Shown: in pieces, positions 8,523 through 20,398 of the stretch
How positions within the stretch are numbered: position 1 is the first letter of the stretch
How the letters are laid out: each line of letters starts with the position of its first letter
NCBI RefSeq assembly: GCF_900094795.1
Contig: NZ_FMBC01000009.1
Span: 53,860-114,897, forward strand
Source: Kosakonia oryziphila
GTDB taxonomy: Bacteria > Pseudomonadota > Gammaproteobacteria > Enterobacterales > Enterobacteriaceae
Length of the DNA stretch: 61,038 nt
Direction: 5' to 3'
The notes under the pieces: model-generated
Seen by the model: the letters and a program-made list of their open reading frames with translations, nothing else
Told to the model about the DNA's origin: nothing
Database searches by the model: none
Program-made: the position numbers and the translations under genes

Positions 8523-9710
8523 TTACATCGCTACTTGCTGGCGGTGAAAGCCTCGCCACCAGACCAGCAGATCCAATAGCGCCAGCGTACCGCCCGCTGC
8601 ACAGACGCCCGTCCAGCCCGCATGCTGCCAGGCGAAGGCCGAGATCAACGAACCTGCCGCACCGCCAATAAAGTAGCTGGTCATATAACCGGCGGTCAGG
8701 CGGTTACGCGCGTCCGGTTTGATGCGGTAAATCACCGTTTGGTTGGTGATATGCACGCCTTGCACAGTGAGATCCAGCACGATGATGCCAATAATCAGCG
8801 CAATAACCGAGCTGTGACCAAGCCAAATGGCTACCCATGAAAGCAGCAGCAATATCAGACTGCCCGTGGTGGTGAGGTGCGATTTACCGCGATCCGCCAG
8901 GCCACCAGCCTGACGCGCACCTAATGCGCCCGCCGCGCCGACCAGGCCGAATAAACCGATCACCGCTTCGGAGAAGTTGAACGGCGGCGAGGCCAGCAGA
9001 AACGCCATTGAGGTCCACAAAATACTGAAATTGGCGAAACTCAGACAGCCGAGCAGGGCGCGGGTACGCAGCACTTTATCACCCGCGAACAGCGTAAAAA
9101 TGGAGCCAAGTAGTTGCAGATAATTGAGGTGCGTTTCCTGTTTAAGCTTTGGCAGGCCGCGCCACAGCGCCAACGCCATCAGCACCATTAGCACGCTGGC
9201 GACCCAATACACTGTGCGCCAGCCGCCGAGACTGGCGAGTAATCCGGCAACGGTGCGCGCCAGTAAAATCCCCAGCAGCAACCCGCTCATGATGGTGCCG
9301 ACCACTTTGCCGCGTTTATCCGGCGTGGCTAATGTTGCGGCCAGCGGCACGAGGATCTGTGCGACAACGGAGAATAACCCGGTCAGCGCAGTGCCGAGGA
9401 CCATAAAGCTCAGCGACGAACTGCTGGCGGTAATCAACATGCCGCCCGCCGACAACAGCGTCATTACCACAATGAGTGTGCGCCGTTCAAACATATCGCC
9501 GAGCGGTACCAGAAACAACAAACCTGCGGCATAGCCAAGCTGGGCGGCGGTGACAATAAAGCCTGCCTGGTTAGGCGAGAGCGAAAAGGCATGAGCGATG
9601 GTGTCGAGCAGCGGTTGCGCATAGTAATTGCTGGCGACCGCAAGGCCGGTGGCAACGGACATCAGCGCGATCAACGCCGGGCTAAGAACGTGGTTTGCTT
9701 GTGTTGTCAT
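8523..9710 (-). CDS. MFS transporter, intact relative of the E. coli ygaY remnant
   Basis: This is a 12-helix major facilitator superfamily transporter, probably a drug/proton antiporter of the DHA1 type. From MTTQANHV it has 395 residues, with an early ASNYYAQPLLD segment and motif A text GDMFERR after TM2. It lies between ygaZ and proX, exactly where E. coli K-12 has the broken ygaY. The substrate is unknown. The ATG at 9710 is chosen by hydropathy, but its ribosome site is poor; an ATG at 9752 adds 14 residues. Confidence 0.85.
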   Translation of the reverse strand: MTTQANHVLSPALIALMSVATGLAVASNYYAQPLLDTIAHAFSLSPNQAGFIVTAAQLGYAAGLLFLVPLGDMFERRTLIVVMTLLSAGGMLITASSSSLSFMVLGTALTGLFSVVAQILVPLAATLATPDKRGKVVGTIMSGLLLGILLARTVAGLLASLGGWRTVYWVASVLMVLMALALWRGLPKLKQETHLNYLQLLGSIFTLFAGDKVLRTRALLGCLSFANFSILWTSMAFLLASPPFNFSEAVIGLFGLVGAAGALGARQAGGLADRGKSHLTTTGSLILLLLSWVAIWLGHSSVIALIIGIIVLDLTVQGVHITNQTVIYRIKPDARNRLTAGYMTSYFIGGAAGSLISAFAWQHAGWTGVCAAGGTLALLDLLVWWRGFHRQQVAM

Positions 9711-9821
9711 AGAATGCGTAGTCAGATAATGGTTTTTTGAGAAACCTATCATAGTCAATCGCTTGAGAGGGCATGTTGTTATTTGTGCAGTCATCGCGGG
9801 GAAGTCGATGGCGCTTTGATT

Positions 9822-9924
9822 GCCGGATGGCGGCACAGCTTTAACCGGGCTGGGGGCTGTGTCCGAATGTGCAGCTCTGGCGGTATATTGTATGCAGACC
9901 AAATAAGCGAAAGCGCCATCCGGC
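9822..9924. repeat. REP-like inverted pair (BIME-like)
   Basis: GCCGGATGGCG at 9822-9832 is repeated in perfect inversion as CGCCATCCGGC at 9914-9924. GCCKGATGGCG is the core of enterobacterial REP (PU) elements, and a pair of opposed units between genes is the usual BIME layout. It lies in the spacer after proX. Confidence 0.75.
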
Positions 9925-9943
9925 ATAAACCGAATAGCGCTTT
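9910..9943 (-). terminator. Hairpin at the end of the proU operon
   Basis: AAAGCGC (9910-9916) pairs with GCGCTTT (9937-9943). On the minus strand the stem lies 12 bp after the proX stop and overlaps one REP-like unit. There is no long T run, so termination strength is uncertain. Confidence 0.5.
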
Positions 9944-9955
9944 ATTGGAGGGGAT

Positions 9956-10951
9956 TTACTTCTGCGCGGCCAGCGCTTCTTTTATCCAGCCGTCAAACTG
10001 CTGCTGGTGGGCTTTGATCCAGCCGTCAACATGACCCTGGATATCCGCTTCAGAGGCTTTGCCGTTATGCATCATCGCGTTTTGCGCATTGATGTCGGCA
10101 ATAGGCAACTTCATCACCGAGAACAATTTCGCCGCTGCCGGGTTTTTCTCCGCCCAGGCTTTGTTGGCGACAATGTGCATGCTGCTCACCGGGAAGCCAT
10201 AGTTCATGCCGTTCGGCAGTTTGGTGTCGATATCTTTCTGCTTACCCGGCAGGGAAGAGAATGGTACCTGCAACCAGACCACATCTTTACCCGGTTTCAA
10301 TACATCGCTCACCCAGTAGGGTGTCCAGGTGTAATAAAGCACCGGTTTACCTTCTTTAAAGCGGGTAATAGTGTCCGCCATCATCGCAGCATAATTACCC
10401 TGATTATGCACCACGGTGTTACTCAACCCGTAAGCATCGATCTGGTGATTAATCACCGCTTCACAGCCCCAGCCGGGCGTACAGCCGGTCAGATCGGCTT
10501 TGCCGTCGCCATTGGTATCGAACAGTTTGGCGATTTTCGGATCTTTAAGCTGATCGATGCTTTTAATGTGGTACTGCTCGGCGGTTTTCTTGTCGATCAA
10601 GTAACCCTGCGCCGCACCGGTGACAAACACCCCGGAACGGTAGAACTTGCTGTCACCGCCCGCAGCGGCATACATGTCGTCATGCAGCGGCTGCCAGTTA
10701 ATGGCGGTAAAGGTGACGTCACCAGCGGCAAGGGAGGTGTAACCGACGTTGTAATCCACTTCACTCGGTTTATTCACCGTATAGCCGAGTTTTTCCAGCC
10801 CGCGACTGACCAGCAGTGTCTGGAAGGTTTCTTCAGAAATGGTGCTCTGGAAGGGCTGTACGGTGATGCCTTTGCCGGGCAGGTCTGCAGCAAATGTGCT
10901 GGTAGAGACAAGGGTGGCAAACGCTGTGGCAAAAAGTACGCTATGTCGCAT
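9956..10951 (-). CDS. proX: Glycine betaine/proline betaine periplasmic binding protein ProX
   Basis: ProX is the periplasmic receptor of the ProU osmoprotectant importer. The 331-residue precursor has a classic signal peptide cleaved after STFAA. The mature protein is an OpuAC-type receptor; the tryptophans that box the trimethylammonium group are in [15 protein letters not shown] and YTWTPYWV. It is the last gene of the operon and is set apart from proW by a strong hairpin, which fits its need for excess over the membrane subunits. Confidence 0.98.
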   Translation of the reverse strand: MRHSVLFATAFATLVSTSTFAADLPGKGITVQPFQSTISEETFQTLLVSRGLEKLGYTVNKPSEVDYNVGYTSLAAGDVTFTAINWQPLHDDMYAAAGGDSKFYRSGVFVTGAAQGYLIDKKTAEQYHIKSIDQLKDPKIAKLFDTNGDGKADLTGCTPGWGCEAVINHQIDAYGLSNTVVHNQGNYAAMMADTITRFKEGKPVLYYTWTPYWVSDVLKPGKDVVWLQVPFSSLPGKQKDIDTKLPNGMNYGFPVSSMHIVANKAWAEKNPAAAKLFSVMKLPIADINAQNAMMHNGKASEADIQGHVDGWIKAHQQQFDGWIKEALAAQK

Positions 10952-10985
10952 CGTTGTTCCTTATTGTTCAGGTGGGACGTGTTGA

Positions 10986-11004
10986 CCCGGCGCTGAGCGC
11001 CGGG
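10986..11004 (-). terminator. Intra-operon hairpin between proW and proX
   Basis: CCCGGCGC (10986-10993) and GCGCCGGG (10997-11004) form a perfect 8-bp G+C stem with a 3-base loop and no T run. It is more likely an mRNA-stabilising or processing element than a full terminator. Confidence 0.6.
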
Positions 11005-11012
11005 AAACAGGT

Positions 11013-12077
11013 TTATTTTGCGAATGGACGGGTCAGCAGACCCAACGGGCCGGTTTGATACCAGCGACGATTTCCGCGGCTGCGGGAATCGCGGCCGACA
11101 GCCTGCGTCAGACGGTCGAGAATGATGGCGAGGATGACGATCCCAACGCCGCCGACGGTCGCCAGCCCCATATCGAGGCGGCCAATACCGCGCAGTACCA
11201 TCTGGCCAAGCCCGCCAACGGCGATCATTGAAGCGATCACTACCATGGAGAGGGCAAGCATCAGCGTCTGGTTAATTCCCGCCATAATGGTAGGCATGGC
11301 CAGTGGTAACTGTACTTTGAATAACATCTGACGCGGGCTGGCGCCAAATGAACGTGAAGCTTCAATCAAATCAGCCGGAACTTGGTTAATACCGAGTATT
11401 GTCAAACGCACCACCGGCGGCAGGGCGAAGATAATCGTCACTACCACGCCGGGCACGTTGCCGATACCAAACAGCATCACAATCGGCACCAGGTAAACAA
11501 ACGCCGGCGTGGTCTGCATGGCATCCAGCAGCGGGCGAATGATTTTCGAAGCCCGTGGGCTACGCGCCAGCCAGATCCCCAGCGGCAAACCGATCATCAC
11601 GCAGAACAGCAGCGCGGTCAGCACCAGCGCCAGCGTGACCATCGCCTGCGACCAGGCACCAATCGCGCCAATGGCAATCAGCGATACCAGCGTAGCAATC
11701 CCCATGCCGATGCTGCTCATCTGCCAGGCGATCAGCGAGAACACGATAATCGCGACCGGCGCTGGCATCCCCAGCAGCAGTTGCTGGAAAGCGCTCAGGA
11801 TATAGTCGATAGGAATGCGGATCCCCTGGAACACCGGGCGGAAGTGCATAACTACCCAGTCGATCCCCTGCGTTACCCAACTATCCAGCGGGATCAGTGT
11901 TTTATGGAATGGATCCATAATATTGAAATGTTCTGGCGCGGGCGCTGGTGCACTGTGCAGCCAGTCGGCGCCGCTGCCGTCGGTGGGCGTGGCAGAACCG
12001 CCGCCCCAGGCATCTGCGGATTGCGCCGCGCTATCGGTTGCTGGCGCGCTATCCCATGGGTTATTTTGATCAGCCAT
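11013..12077 (-). CDS. proW: Glycine betaine ABC permease ProW
   Basis: ProW is the inner-membrane channel of ProU. The 354 residues begin with a ~70-residue hydrophilic tail rich in Ala, Ser and Pro, unusual for permeases and also present in E. coli ProW. The BPD_transp_1 domain follows, with the EAA loop around [20 protein letters not shown]. Its start overlaps the end of proV by 8 bp. Confidence 0.97.
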   Translation of the reverse strand: MADQNNPWDSAPATDSAAQSADAWGGGSATPTDGSGADWLHSAPAPAPEHFNIMDPFHKTLIPLDSWVTQGIDWVVMHFRPVFQGIRIPIDYILSAFQQLLLGMPAPVAIIVFSLIAWQMSSIGMGIATLVSLIAIGAIGAWSQAMVTLALVLTALLFCVMIGLPLGIWLARSPRASKIIRPLLDAMQTTPAFVYLVPIVMLFGIGNVPGVVVTIIFALPPVVRLTILGINQVPADLIEASRSFGASPRQMLFKVQLPLAMPTIMAGINQTLMLALSMVVIASMIAVGGLGQMVLRGIGRLDMGLATVGGVGIVILAIILDRLTQAVGRDSRSRGNRRWYQTGPLGLLTRPFAK

Positions 12078-13272
12078 TGTTTGCCCCCTCGCGATCTAAA
12101 GCCTGTAGCAGCATCCGTTTCGAGATGATGCCCACGTATTGTTGTTCTTCACCGACGACTGGCACGGCGCAGGGTGCCTGGCCGACATGGGAGAGCAACT
12201 CGCTGAGTGGCGTTTCCGCATCCACCGCAAGCGGGGAGTCAATTAACGCCGCCTCGATGCCCTGGTTCTGGCTGAGCGCCGCTTTCAGGGAGTCGATGGA
12301 GACAATGCCGACAAATTTATTGCCGCGTTCAATCACATAACCGTATTCACGGTCTTCATCCTGCAACAGTTTCAGCGCCGAGCGCGGGCCGAAACCCGGC
12401 GTTTTACGGATCAAACCCACCGGCGTTCGACGCGCAATATCTTTCGCGCTAAACACCTGGCTAATATCCACACCGCGGAAGAACGTACGCACATAATCAT
12501 TGGCCGGATTATTCAATATTTCATCCGGCGTACCGACCTGTACCACTTCGCCGTTTTGCATAATGGCAATCCGGTCACCAATACGCATGGCTTCATCCAG
12601 ATCGTGGGAAATAAACACGATGGTACGCTGATGTTTCGCTTGCAGTTTTACTAATTCATCCTGCATTTCCGTACGAATTAAAGGATCGAGCGCCGAGAAG
12701 GCTTCATCCATTAATAGAATATCCGGATTAATGGCTAATGCGCGCGCTAGGCCAACACGCTGGCGCATACCACCGGAGAGTTCATCCGGATACGCGTGCG
12801 CGTAATTTTCCAGCCCGACCTGACGCAGGGCGTCGAGCGCTTTTTCCTGCCGCGCCTGCGGTGCAATTCCCGCTAACTCCATACCAAATGCGGTATTATC
12901 CAGTACCGTCATATGGGGCATTAACGCAAACGACTGGAAGACCATCGCAATCTTTTTCCTGCGCACCTCACGTAATTCGGCGTCTGAGATTTTGGCGATA
13001 TCCACGCCATCAATCAGCACCTGTCCACGGGTGGGTTCAATCAGGCGATTGAGAAGGCGTACCATAGTGGATTTACCCGAGCCGGATAACCCCATGATGA
13101 CAAATATCTCGCCTTCTTCAATGGCCAGACTGGCGTCTTTAACGCCAAGCGACAGCCCCGTTTTTTCCAGAATTACTTCTTTTGAAAGTCCTTTTTCAAT
13201 ATATTTGAAAGCCCGCTGTGGATGCTCGCCAAATATTTTATATAGGTTTTTGATTTCTAATTTAATTGCCAT
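12070..13272 (-). CDS. proV: Glycine betaine ABC ATPase ProV
   Basis: ProV drives ProU uptake of glycine betaine and proline. The 400 residues comprise an ABC domain with Walker [10 protein letters not shown], signature LSGGMRQR and Walker [14 protein letters not shown], then two CBS domains from about residue 280 that are thought to sense ionic strength in this family. It is the first gene of proVWX, downstream of the conserved osmotically controlled promoter at 13340-13367. Confidence 0.98.
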   Translation of the reverse strand: MAIKLEIKNLYKIFGEHPQRAFKYIEKGLSKEVILEKTGLSLGVKDASLAIEEGEIFVIMGLSGSGKSTMVRLLNRLIEPTRGQVLIDGVDIAKISDAELREVRRKKIAMVFQSFALMPHMTVLDNTAFGMELAGIAPQARQEKALDALRQVGLENYAHAYPDELSGGMRQRVGLARALAINPDILLMDEAFSALDPLIRTEMQDELVKLQAKHQRTIVFISHDLDEAMRIGDRIAIMQNGEVVQVGTPDEILNNPANDYVRTFFRGVDISQVFSAKDIARRTPVGLIRKTPGFGPRSALKLLQDEDREYGYVIERGNKFVGIVSIDSLKAALSQNQGIEAALIDSPLAVDAETPLSELLSHVGQAPCAVPVVGEEQQYVGIISKRMLLQALDREGANNG

Positions 13273-13339
13273 GCAATAAAAGAGTTCCTGTTATTTATTG
13301 TGTCGATATCATACCTGGTGATAATAATTGACTGACTAT

Positions 13340-13367
13340 ACCCTAACATACTCAGAATCTGAGACAA
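13340..13367 (-). promoter_or_regulatory. proU P2 promoter
   Basis: On the minus strand TTGTCT (13367-13362) and TAGGGT (13345-13340) are separated by 16 bases. The G-rich -10 TAGGGT and the AT-balanced spacer containing CAGATTCTGAG match the osmoregulated sigma-70 promoter of E. coli and Salmonella proU. The rest of 13273-13631 shows no gene; it is AT-rich, as expected for H-NS-controlled proU DNA. Confidence 0.75.
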
Positions 13368-13631
13368 CCCTCAATTGCCGGGCATGCGCAATTTGACATT
13401 TGTAGAATCACCTCTATTTCCCATGAGATAAGGGCTGATGGCGGGTGATAATTTTTTCGAATTCGTCACGAAATCGCACCTGAAATGGCGTACTTCAGGT
13501 GAAAATGACAAGGAAATTACAGTGTAGTGCCTGCTTGGATATTATGCAGGAGAAATGTACATATATTCTCATAATAATAATAACCTTTTTCGCAGGCGGG
13601 ATTTTTGAAAAGAATATTGGCGGGAATATTC

Positions 13632-13650
13632 CTCTCCCGGAAAGGGAGAG
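13632..13650 (-). terminator. Hairpin after nrdF
   Basis: CTCTCCC (13632-13638) and GGGAGAG (13644-13650) form a 7-bp stem 11 bp past the nrdF stop on the minus strand. It probably ends the nrdHIEF transcript. Confidence 0.6.
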
Positions 13651-13660
13651 GTGCGAGCGG

Positions 13661-16750
<3,090 letters not shown>

Positions 16751-16778
<28 letters not shown>

Positions 16779-17161
16779 AATTCGCTCACTCCTTTACGCA
16801 CATTGTCGATGTCCTGCTGCGTACCCATCAGCTCGAAGCGATAGAGATACGGTACGCCGCATTTCTGCGATACCACATCGCCTGCGCGACCATACGCTTC
16901 GCCAAAATTGCGGTTACCGGCGGCAATCACGCCGCGAATCAACGATCGGTTGTGCGGATCGTTTAAAAAGCGGATCACCTGGCGGGGAACTGCGCCTGCC
17001 GTTCCGCCGCCGCCATAACTGGGCACTACAAGGATATAAGGCTCGTCTACCTGGATGCGTTCTCGCTCATTGAGCGGAACACGCACCGCCGGCAACCCAA
17101 GCCGCGTAATAAAACGCTGCGTATTTTCGGAGCTGCTGGAGAAGTAGACGAGGGTACTCAT
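16751..17161 (-). CDS. nrdI: Flavodoxin-like NrdI
   Basis: NrdI is a small FMN protein that supplies superoxide or reducing equivalents to build the dimanganese-tyrosyl cofactor of NrdF. The 136 residues match E. coli. The FMN-binding loop [12 protein letters not shown] is near the N-terminus and PSYGGGG follows at about residue 50. It overlaps nrdH by 4 bp and nrdE by 28 bp, so the set is tightly coupled. Confidence 0.96.
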
Positions 17162-17403
17162 GCGCTGGCCACGCTGGGGACGTTGTGCAGCCGGTTAATC
17201 ATGTCCGGGCGAAAGCCGGACCAGCGCGTTTCCCCGGCGACAACCACCGGTAACTGACGAAAGCCCATCGCGCGAAGCTCATCGGCCGCTGCGGGTACAT
17301 GGTCAACGTTCACCATTTCGAACGCCAGGCCACGGTTTTCCATGGCTCGTTTCGTGGCGTGGCATTGAACACAATTATCTCTAGTGTAAATAGTAATGTG
17401 CAT
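17158..17403 (-). CDS. nrdH: Glutaredoxin-like NrdH redoxin
   Basis: NrdH is the dedicated reductant of NrdE and is itself reduced by thioredoxin reductase. The 81-residue protein has the redox motif CVQC (Cys11-Cys14) and the C-terminal WSGFRPDMI block typical of NrdH. The ATG at 17403 gives the E. coli length; ten further in-frame codons upstream are not needed. It is the first gene of nrdHIEF and lies downstream of two NrdR-like boxes. Confidence 0.96.
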   Translation of the reverse strand: MHITIYTRDNCVQCHATKRAMENRGLAFEMVNVDHVPAAADELRAMGFRQLPVVVAGETRWSGFRPDMINRLHNVPSVASA

Positions 17404-17479
17404 GATTCGTATTTCCGAATGAAATGGAAGCACGGCGCGAAGGTTCGCGTCAGTTAATGTGTGTGTTACTGAAAAGAAT

Positions 17480-17522
17480 ACTAGATGTAGTTATTAAAAT
17501 ATTCAACCATACAATATATAGG
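17480..17522 (-). promoter_or_regulatory. Tandem NrdR boxes upstream of nrdHIEF
   Basis: ACTAGATGTAGT (17480-17491) and ACAATATATAGG (17511-17522) both resemble the NrdR consensus ACACTATATATAGTGT. Their starts are 31 bp apart, three helical turns, which is the paired spacing known for NrdR sites on ribonucleotide reductase operons. Binding would repress nrdHIEF when dATP/ATP levels are sufficient. Confidence 0.6.
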
Positions 17523-17632
17523 AATTCATCATAGACTTTGTCCAAAGGATGGATGTAATGGGTAAGGGGATGGGTAAGAGTGATTTGTACGCATTTTATA
17601 CAGGTATACAGCGATGCGATGGCCAATAAAAA

Positions 17633-17660
17633 CCCCTGCGCGGGTTAACCGGGCAGGGGT
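17633..17660. terminator. Hairpin between nrdH and ygaM regions
   Basis: CCCCTGC (17633-17639) and GCAGGGG (17653-17659) form a stem followed by TTTTGC on the plus strand and TTTTTATTGG on the minus strand. It lies 23 bp after the ygaM stop and is likely its terminator. Confidence 0.7.
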
Positions 17661-17683
17661 TTTGCAAACAAAAAAGAGCGGGT

Positions 17684-18010
17684 TTAACGACGCAAACTGA
17701 GTAGCGCGCCTACGAAAATACCAATGGCGGCGGCCGCACCAACGCTGCACCAGGGTTTGTCTTTCACAAAGGTATCTGCGCAACCCACGGCGTCTCGTGC
17801 TGCTTGTTGCACACGGTTGCGGCCATGCAGACGTGCGCGGGTCTCTTTTAACAAAGCTTGCGCTTTACGACGCGCGCTTTCCGCTTCGTCTTTGGCGTCG
17901 CTGCCCCATGATTTAAGCACCTCTTCGAGGCTATCGGCTAATTGGCTGACATCGTTGTTGATATCCTCGACACCTTCATCAACATCACGGCGATTCGGTC
18001 TGTTAAACAT
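17684..18010 (-). CDS. ygaM: YgaM, DUF883 (ElaB/YqjD) ribosome-associated membrane protein
   Basis: A 108-residue tail-anchored protein of the ElaB/YqjD/YgaM family, some members of which bind ribosomes and anchor them to the inner membrane in stationary phase. The acidic and Lys/Ala-rich helical middle (residues 10-75) is followed by a single C-terminal membrane helix with GIFVGALLSLRR at the end. The start MFNRPNR has a strong GGGAGGATCCT upstream; the in-frame extension to 18121 has none. Confidence 0.93.
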   Translation of the reverse strand: MFNRPNRRDVDEGVEDINNDVSQLADSLEEVLKSWGSDAKDEAESARRKAQALLKETRARLHGRNRVQQAARDAVGCADTFVKDKPWCSVGAAAAIGIFVGALLSLRR

Positions 18011-18172
18011 AGGATCCTCCCTCGTTTTTGATATGAATTTTAGTTTAGACCATAATTTTTCAGGCCTTGCGGCAATCAGCTCTTTCACGTCCGTTTGTGG
18101 AATTTTCTGAATCACGGTCAATGCTTAGTCATGTAAGGTGGCGAGGCTGCAGAGAGATGACGAGGAAAATCT

Positions 18173-18517
18173 ATGTATTTAAGACCCGATGAAGTGGCAC
18201 GCGTTCTGGAAAACGTGGGATTTACAATGGATGTGGCGACGCCAAAAACTTATGGTTATTGTCGCGGTGAAAATTATGTTTATGTGAATCGTGAAGCGCG
18301 AATGGGCCGTACGGCGCTGGTGATCCACCCCACGCTGAAAGAACGCAGTTCGTCGCTCGCGGAGCCTGCCTCGGACATCAAGTTGTGCGATCACTACCAG
18401 AATTTCCCGCTCTATTTAGGCGGCGATTCCCAGGAGCATTACGGTATTCCGCACGGATTCAGTTCGCGCGTCGCGCTGGAACGTTTTCTGAAAGGATTAT
18501 TTGGCGAACAGCACTAA
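18173..18517 (+). CDS. ygaC: DUF2002 family protein YgaC
   Basis: A 114-residue cytosolic protein of unknown function, the same length as and very similar to E. coli YgaC, which is reported to be Fur-regulated. Conserved stretches are [12 protein letters not shown] at the start, [14 protein letters not shown] in the middle, and [11 protein letters not shown] near the end. It is divergent from ygaM and convergent with alaE. I see no convincing Fur box by eye in the 162-bp divergent spacer. Confidence 0.94.
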   Translation: MYLRPDEVARVLENVGFTMDVATPKTYGYCRGENYVYVNREARMGRTALVIHPTLKERSSSLAEPASDIKLCDHYQNFPLYLGGDSQEHYGIPHGFSSRVALERFLKGLFGEQH

Positions 18518-18547
18518 ACGATGGCAGGCATAGCCTGCCATCCGCTA

Positions 18548-18997
18548 TCAGGCTTTGGCCTGGTGGTAACTGCTCACCCGGAACAGGCGTCGGCAGTAAT
18601 CGAGGAAATAGCCGTAAACGGCGCCCATCATCATCGACAGCACGATATTGGAACTGACCGCAGCGACAATCTGATGCCAGTCCGCACCGACCGACCAGAG
18701 GATCGCTACATAAACCGGCGACTGGAAGGTGACATATGCCAGCACATCCGCCAGATTTTTCATCCAGCCTGCAGGGCTAATACGACGTGCATAACGCATA
18801 AAAGCATCGCGGTACAAACCATAAGGCCAGGCAATAATAATGTTTACCGGGATGGCGACCAGGCGCGATGAAAGTGACTGTTCGAAGCTCATTCCGGAGA
18901 GAAATATTTCAATCAGCATGTTCACTACCGAACAATAGACAACCATCGCAAAGGTGTCTGCTGCGGCGTGACGCAGGCGAGACTGCGAAGAGAACAT
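18548..18997 (-). CDS. alaE: L-alanine exporter AlaE
   Basis: AlaE exports L-alanine across the inner membrane and protects cells from toxic alanine accumulation. The 149-residue protein matches E. coli AlaE (YgaW) in length and throughout its four membrane segments, with the conserved text [11 protein letters not shown] in the first and [11 protein letters not shown] near the C-terminus. It is convergent with ygaC, 30 bp away. Confidence 0.95.
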   Translation of the reverse strand: MFSSQSRLRHAAADTFAMVVYCSVVNMLIEIFLSGMSFEQSLSSRLVAIPVNIIIAWPYGLYRDAFMRYARRISPAGWMKNLADVLAYVTFQSPVYVAILWSVGADWHQIVAAVSSNIVLSMMMGAVYGYFLDYCRRLFRVSSYHQAKA

Positions 18998-19446
18998 GAT
19001 GCTGCTCCTTGAGAATCAGCGAAAAGGCGAATAAACGGGTCTTTTAGCGTTTTGAAGTGGTTGGATTAATGTCAATAGAGTATCCATCTGGTTTGAAACT
19101 AACAACTAGCGATAAATTTTTATTTTCTTTTCTTTGTTGGATAAAGTGCTCTGCGTTTGTGCGTTTTTTGCATATTTCATTATTTTAACTGGAGTGGTTA
19201 TCAAATCTATTCAATATCAAAAGCTTATGGATGGTATGAGAAAAAATGCAGCACTCTTAGGTGGGAATACACGGCGCGTTTTAGCGTACTCTGCTTCCGG
19301 CGTGTGGATAAAATAACTAACAGCATTTTTTATGCTGATAAAGGTGTTTTTGTAGCGTTTAGTTCTGATGTGGGGTGTGATTATTTATGCTTATGTTTTG
19401 CATAAAATAATAGTCAGAGCGGTGGATAACGCCCACCGCTGAGGGA
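18998..19446. other. Intergenic stretch without a convincing gene
   Basis: This 449-bp AT-rich stretch lies where E. coli carries stpA. No stpA sequence is visible. A 60-codon frame at 19134-19316 opens with TTG, lacks a ribosome site and resembles nothing I know. Confidence 0.6.
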
Positions 19447-19626
19447 TTAACAGACGCCGAAATCGCCGTCTTCTTTATACGGCGAGACATCTTCCGCTTT
19501 CAGCGTAATTTTATCTGCCGTTTCATCGTAGACGGGAACTGCAACGATTTGATCCTGATGAACTTCAAGCACCTTAAGTTTTGGCCCGCCAACGCGCGGC
19601 TGCACAATATCGCCAATAGAAAACAT
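19447..19626 (-). CDS. DUF2158-like small protein (YodC type)
   Basis: A 59-residue protein whose start (GDIVQPRVGGPKLKVLEV) fits the DUF2158/YodC pattern of a short beta-rich domain with an invariant GGP. The function of the family is unknown. AAGGAGGAAGGT just upstream of the ATG at 19626 is an excellent ribosome site and argues that the frame is translated. It is divergent from yqaE across 175 bp and stands in the remodelled interval between alaE and ygaP. Confidence 0.75.
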   Translation of the reverse strand: MFSIGDIVQPRVGGPKLKVLEVHQDQIVAVPVYDETADKITLKAEDVSPYKEDGDFGVC

Positions 19627-19801
19627 ACCTTCCTCCTTTCTCATTTGTTGTGCTTCTAACCTTAGCCTGGAGGCTGTTGAGGGTACAGCGTAAAAGAGGG
19701 TAAAAGCGTGCGAGGGAGGTGGCGGTGCATTACAGAGTGTCTATTCTTAAAGAGAAAGTCTGTTATTTCAACCACCTGGAATTTTCTGCACAGGAGGCAA
19801 C

Positions 19802-19960
19802 ATGGGTTTCTGGAGCATTGTTTTGACGATTATTCTTCCGCCGCTCGGCGTGCTGCTTGGCAAAGGCTTTGGCTGGGCATTTATTATCAATGTCCTGCTC
19901 ACCTTGCTGGGCTACTTTCCCGGCCTGATTCACGCCTTCTGGGTTCAGACCCGCGATTAA
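19802..19960 (+). CDS. yqaE: Small membrane protein YqaE (Pmp3/UPF0057 family)
   Basis: A 52-residue, two-helix proteolipid almost identical to E. coli YqaE. The family includes yeast Pmp3 and plant RCI2, which affect membrane potential and salt tolerance; in E. coli the gene is stress-induced. The hallmark ILPPLGVLLGKG lies between the helices, and the protein ends HAFWVQTRD. AGGAGG stands 6 bases before the ATG. In E. coli yqaE is next to ygaV; here it is about 2.6 kb away, separated by the chemoreceptor remnant, the methyltransferase gene and ygaP. Confidence 0.95.
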   Translation: MGFWSIVLTIILPPLGVLLGKGFGWAFIINVLLTLLGYFPGLIHAFWVQTRD

Positions 19961-19984
19961 TGCAGCGGCGCGATAACCAGTATC

Positions 19985-20352
19985 GCGCCTTTCCGAAGTT
20001 ATCAGAACGTTTCCCAGTTGCTGTCCCTGGTGGTCGCCGTCGGCGTGGCCGGGCGCAGCATTGTCGGTTTTGGCGTACCGGCTTTTTGCTCAGCAGCGTG
20101 TTGTGTTTATTCACGCTCTCTTTTGCCGCCTGTACGCTGCGGCTTGCCAGCGTACGCACGGCCACCACGGCAAACGTCCTGGTTAACCTGCGCGGGCGGC
20201 TTCTACCGCAGTGTTCAGCGCCAGAATATTGGTCTGGAAGGCGATACCGTCAATCACACTGGTGATATGTGCGATTTGTTGGGAGCTGTCGGAGATTTTG
20301 CTCATGGTACGCACCACGTTGCTGACCACTGCACCTCCACGAGCCGCCGTAT
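19985..20352 (-). pseudogene. Broken methyl-accepting chemotaxis protein (C-terminal fragment)
   Basis: On the minus strand, 20352-20183 encodes the start of a chemoreceptor signalling domain, with [13 protein letters not shown] and AVEAARAG, the near-invariant hairpin tip region. A TAA stop follows at 20183. The text then resumes in another frame as FAVVAVRTLASRSVQAAKE, again typical of the domain, and after further loss ends in a tail resembling the NWETF-type CheR-binding end. The N-terminal sensor half is missing. This is a decayed gene with at least two small deletions. Confidence 0.85.
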
Positions 20353-20398
20353 TTAAGACTTAAATAAGTGCCCGGCATATCACATGCCGGGAAGTGCG

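Noticed and set aside
10007..10996. 329-codon frame antisense to proX
   Set aside because: Codon-bias shadow of a well-supported gene; no start signals and no known motifs.
19134..19316. 60-codon frame with a hydrophobic N-terminus after alaE
   Set aside because: TTG start without a ribosome site in AT-rich DNA, and no recognisable family.
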